Source: Euborellia annulipes
Taxonomy: Eukaryota > Arthropoda > Insecta > Dermaptera > Anisolabididae
Assembly: GCA_023213315.1 (NCBI GenBank)
Contig: JAKCPI010000924.1
Location: forward strand, 79,820 to 143,819
DNA length: 64,000 nt
Direction of reading: 5' to 3'
A model generated the notes under the pieces. The model did not search any database. It was not told the DNA's origin and saw nothing but the letters and a program-made list of their open reading frames with translations. The position numbers and the translations under genes were made by a program. Numbering within the stretch: position 1 is the stretch's first letter; each line of letters opens with the position of its first letter. This document shows positions 62,701 through 64,000 of the stretch, piece by piece.

Positions 62701-63290
62701 TAAATTTCAACTTTTATTGTCCAGCCTGACGTTTCGGCCACTGGTCTAGGCCATCTTCAGAGCCGGATGCGAGAATAAATGAAAATTACAATTTCATTAT
62801 ATACGGGTATACATTTTATTCATATACATCATTCTTTAAATATATTGTACTGAATATATCTTATGAATAACGCACTTGAGCTAAATATTTCATAGGACAT
62901 TTTTTTGTAGAAAATTTAATTTCCTGCAAGTTTTTCTTATTTTTGTAAATAACAAAGAAAATATGAAAATTTTCATGGAAATGTCCCTAAATCCTAGAAT
63001 AGATCTAGATAATATAAATGATTGTAAGGTTCATAATACAAATTTCTAATTTGATATCATAAATATACAAAATTGATTATACATTTTACTTGACTCATGA
63101 AAATGTTTATTTTGCAGATGAGAAGAAATTGAAAGTTGAGGAATTCCTTCCCATCTTCGGTCAGATCAAAAAAGAGAAGGAGGTGGGCTGCTACGAAGAC
63201 TTCCTTGAGTGCTTGAAATTGTACGACAAACAAGAGGATGGCAAAATGCTCTTGGCTGAACTCTCACACACACTCCTTTCTCTCGGTTAG
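59755..63290 (+). CDS. Mlc1: Mlc1: myosin alkali (essential) light chain; last exon(s) off the window
   Basis: The essential light chain wraps the IQ helix of the myosin heavy-chain lever arm in muscle. Exons: 59755-59757 (the ATG alone), 59839-59866 (28 bp), 61118-61258, 63118-63285 or 63290. All have GT-AG borders. The product starts [20 protein letters not shown], has an EF-hand-like loop [35 protein letters not shown], then [36 protein letters not shown] and [12 protein letters not shown]. Reading through to the TAG at 63288 gives only 114 residues, whereas the family has about 150. A donor GTTAGA right after LSL-G (63286) fits splicing to a terminal EF-hand exon right of base 64000. In Drosophila Mlc1 the 3' exons are alternatively spliced, so both forms are possible. 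Confidence 0.93.
60177..60440 (+). repeat. composite repeat, second copy of 43455-43620
   Basis: AGAGCGGATTCAGATGAGTT, TCTCGGGGAGGGTGG, then TAATCTGG and a decayed family P body, followed by a second GGGGGGAGGGGGGTAATT stretch. It lies in Mlc1 intron 59867-61117. Confidence 0.6.
62110..62370 (+). mobile_element. tRNA-derived SINE, family 1, full length
   Basis: The best head: GCCCTCGGACTTGGCCTAGT with TGGCCTAGTTGG matching the A-box consensus and GGTTCGGATCC the B box. Then TTTGGATACCAAATGGC, TCTTATATGGCCTAAGTTGC, GTGTGTGTGAATGG, and an A-rich tail. AACATGT flanks both sides. It lies in Mlc1 intron 61259-63117. Confidence 0.87.
62593..62937. mobile_element. foldback element with one intact hammerhead in its middle
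   Basis: Left AAAACTTGCTAGAAATTAGA and ATGTCCAATGAAATATTTAG are mirrored on the right (CTAAATATTTCATAGGACAT, AATTTCCTGCAAGTTTT). The arms also pair at TGCGTTATTCACAAGATAT. A single minus-strand hammerhead lies at 62728-62760. It lies in the Mlc1 intron next to the last visible exon. Confidence 0.8.
62728..62760 (-). ncRNA. hammerhead ribozyme motif, intact core
   Basis: Minus strand: CUGAAGA, stem II GGCC/GGCC around a UAGACCAGU loop, GAAA, ACGU, C. Stem I pairs UCCGGCU before with AGGCUGGA after the core (7 pairs with one bulged G). Confidence 0.82.
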
Positions 63291-64000
63291 ATGAATATTC
63301 ATTTGAATATTTCAAAGACCCCAGTGATTAAGTCCATCTTTTGAATTTTTTTTTCTATTAATATATTTCGTTCTTTTTCGGGGAGCAAAACTCGTGTTTG
63401 ATGAAAATGATATTTTTTTATTCTGATGTTTTCCATACTCTATTAATTAAGCTCTTCCTGGTGACTGAGGCACTGGACATTAAGCGGCGAGTCTCGAAAA
63501 ACCGTTAATAGTCGGATGTTATTCGGAGATTAGTTACTTGTTAGTTGATAACATCATTAAGGATGCGACCCTGAGTTACTGTTGATATTCTAAATCAAGG
63601 AAGTGCAGATAACAAGATACAAAAAGACAAGAATATTAAAAAGCCTTTGGATGCCAAAACAGGAGACGTTTCAGGCAAAATTTTATTTGTTCATTTTCAG
63701 TCCTTGTAGACTATATATATATATAGTTGAGGCACAAACCTCTTATTTTTTGATATATTAGTCTGTGTGAACTAGAAGTGTTTGATTATGGAAAAAAATA
63801 ATCGATTATGAAAAATCGATTCTGATTAATCGATTATTTCGATTATGGAAAAAATAATCTAATATGAAAAAAAATAATTGATTATACCTTTTTTTTCTCT
63901 GGTAAAATTTCCATTTTTCCCTCTCGCTCGTAAAATTTTCATTTTATGTGACTCATCCCATCTTTTCAAACGCATCTTTCCCGAAAATAATAGATTGTGA
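63291..64000. other. Mlc1 3' intron or flank with hammerhead-like remnant
   Basis: AT-rich sequence without the expected terminal EF-hand exon. At about 63665-63701 (minus) GAAACGUC and a CUGAAAA half-core occur; G8 is mutated. Repeated AATCGATTATGGAAAAAATAA-type words at 63785-63875 form a small local repeat. Confidence 0.5.

Overview
The window looks like a piece of an AT-rich, intron-rich, transposon-rich invertebrate nuclear genome, most likely an arthropod. The pointers are an alkali myosin light chain of the arthropod Mlc1 type, an UNC80 orthologue split into many short exons with canonical GT-AG junctions, and tRNA-derived SINEs and mariner/pogo/hAT-like elements in the introns. I cannot assign a class or species.

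Layout. (1) From 1 to about 34.8 kb, minus strand, lies unc80, the large scaffold subunit of the NALCN sodium-leak channel complex. I placed 44 coding exons, from the N-terminus (34763) to a point where the protein runs off the left edge, so the C-terminal part is missing. (2) From 34.8 to 43.7 kb is a gene-poor block of transposons with a 1.35-kb near-perfect hairpin, a 947-bp Tc1/mariner-type remnant and several foldback elements. (3) From 43756 to 49948, minus, is a six-exon gene for an unrecognised protein of about 978 residues. (4) From 50418 to 56690, plus, divergent from gene 3, is a six-exon gene for an unrecognised acidic 566-residue protein with a cysteine cluster. For both, the summed exon lengths close exactly in frame. 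(5) From 59755 to beyond the right edge, plus, is Mlc1; four coding exons are visible and the last EF-hand exon must lie outside.

The most interesting signal is not a protein gene. At least twelve short loci, spread from 2.7 to 62.8 kb, match the hammerhead ribozyme core: CUGANGA, then a stem II hairpin, then GAAA plus a self-complementary four-base stem III (ACGU or AUAU) ending in the cleavage triplet. Several have a complementary stem I, often with an internal loop. About as many degenerate copies exist. Most sit in the arms of 200-850 bp inverted-repeat (foldback) elements, typically with a minus-strand ribozyme in the left arm and a plus-strand one in the right. The elements have different arm sequences but share the core. 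No reverse transcriptase of the Penelope-like family, the known carriers of such dimer-type hammerheads, is present, so these look like non-autonomous ribozyme-bearing foldback elements. Some are inserted inside SINEs and some are nested in each other.

Other layers: two tRNA-derived SINE families (several copies with target-site duplications), a palindromic MITE of about 95 bp in up to ten copies, two hAT-like elements with 8-bp duplications, a pogo-like MITE, a mariner relic whose catalytic-motif segment is triplicated, and a metalloprotease exon fragment inside an unc80 intron.
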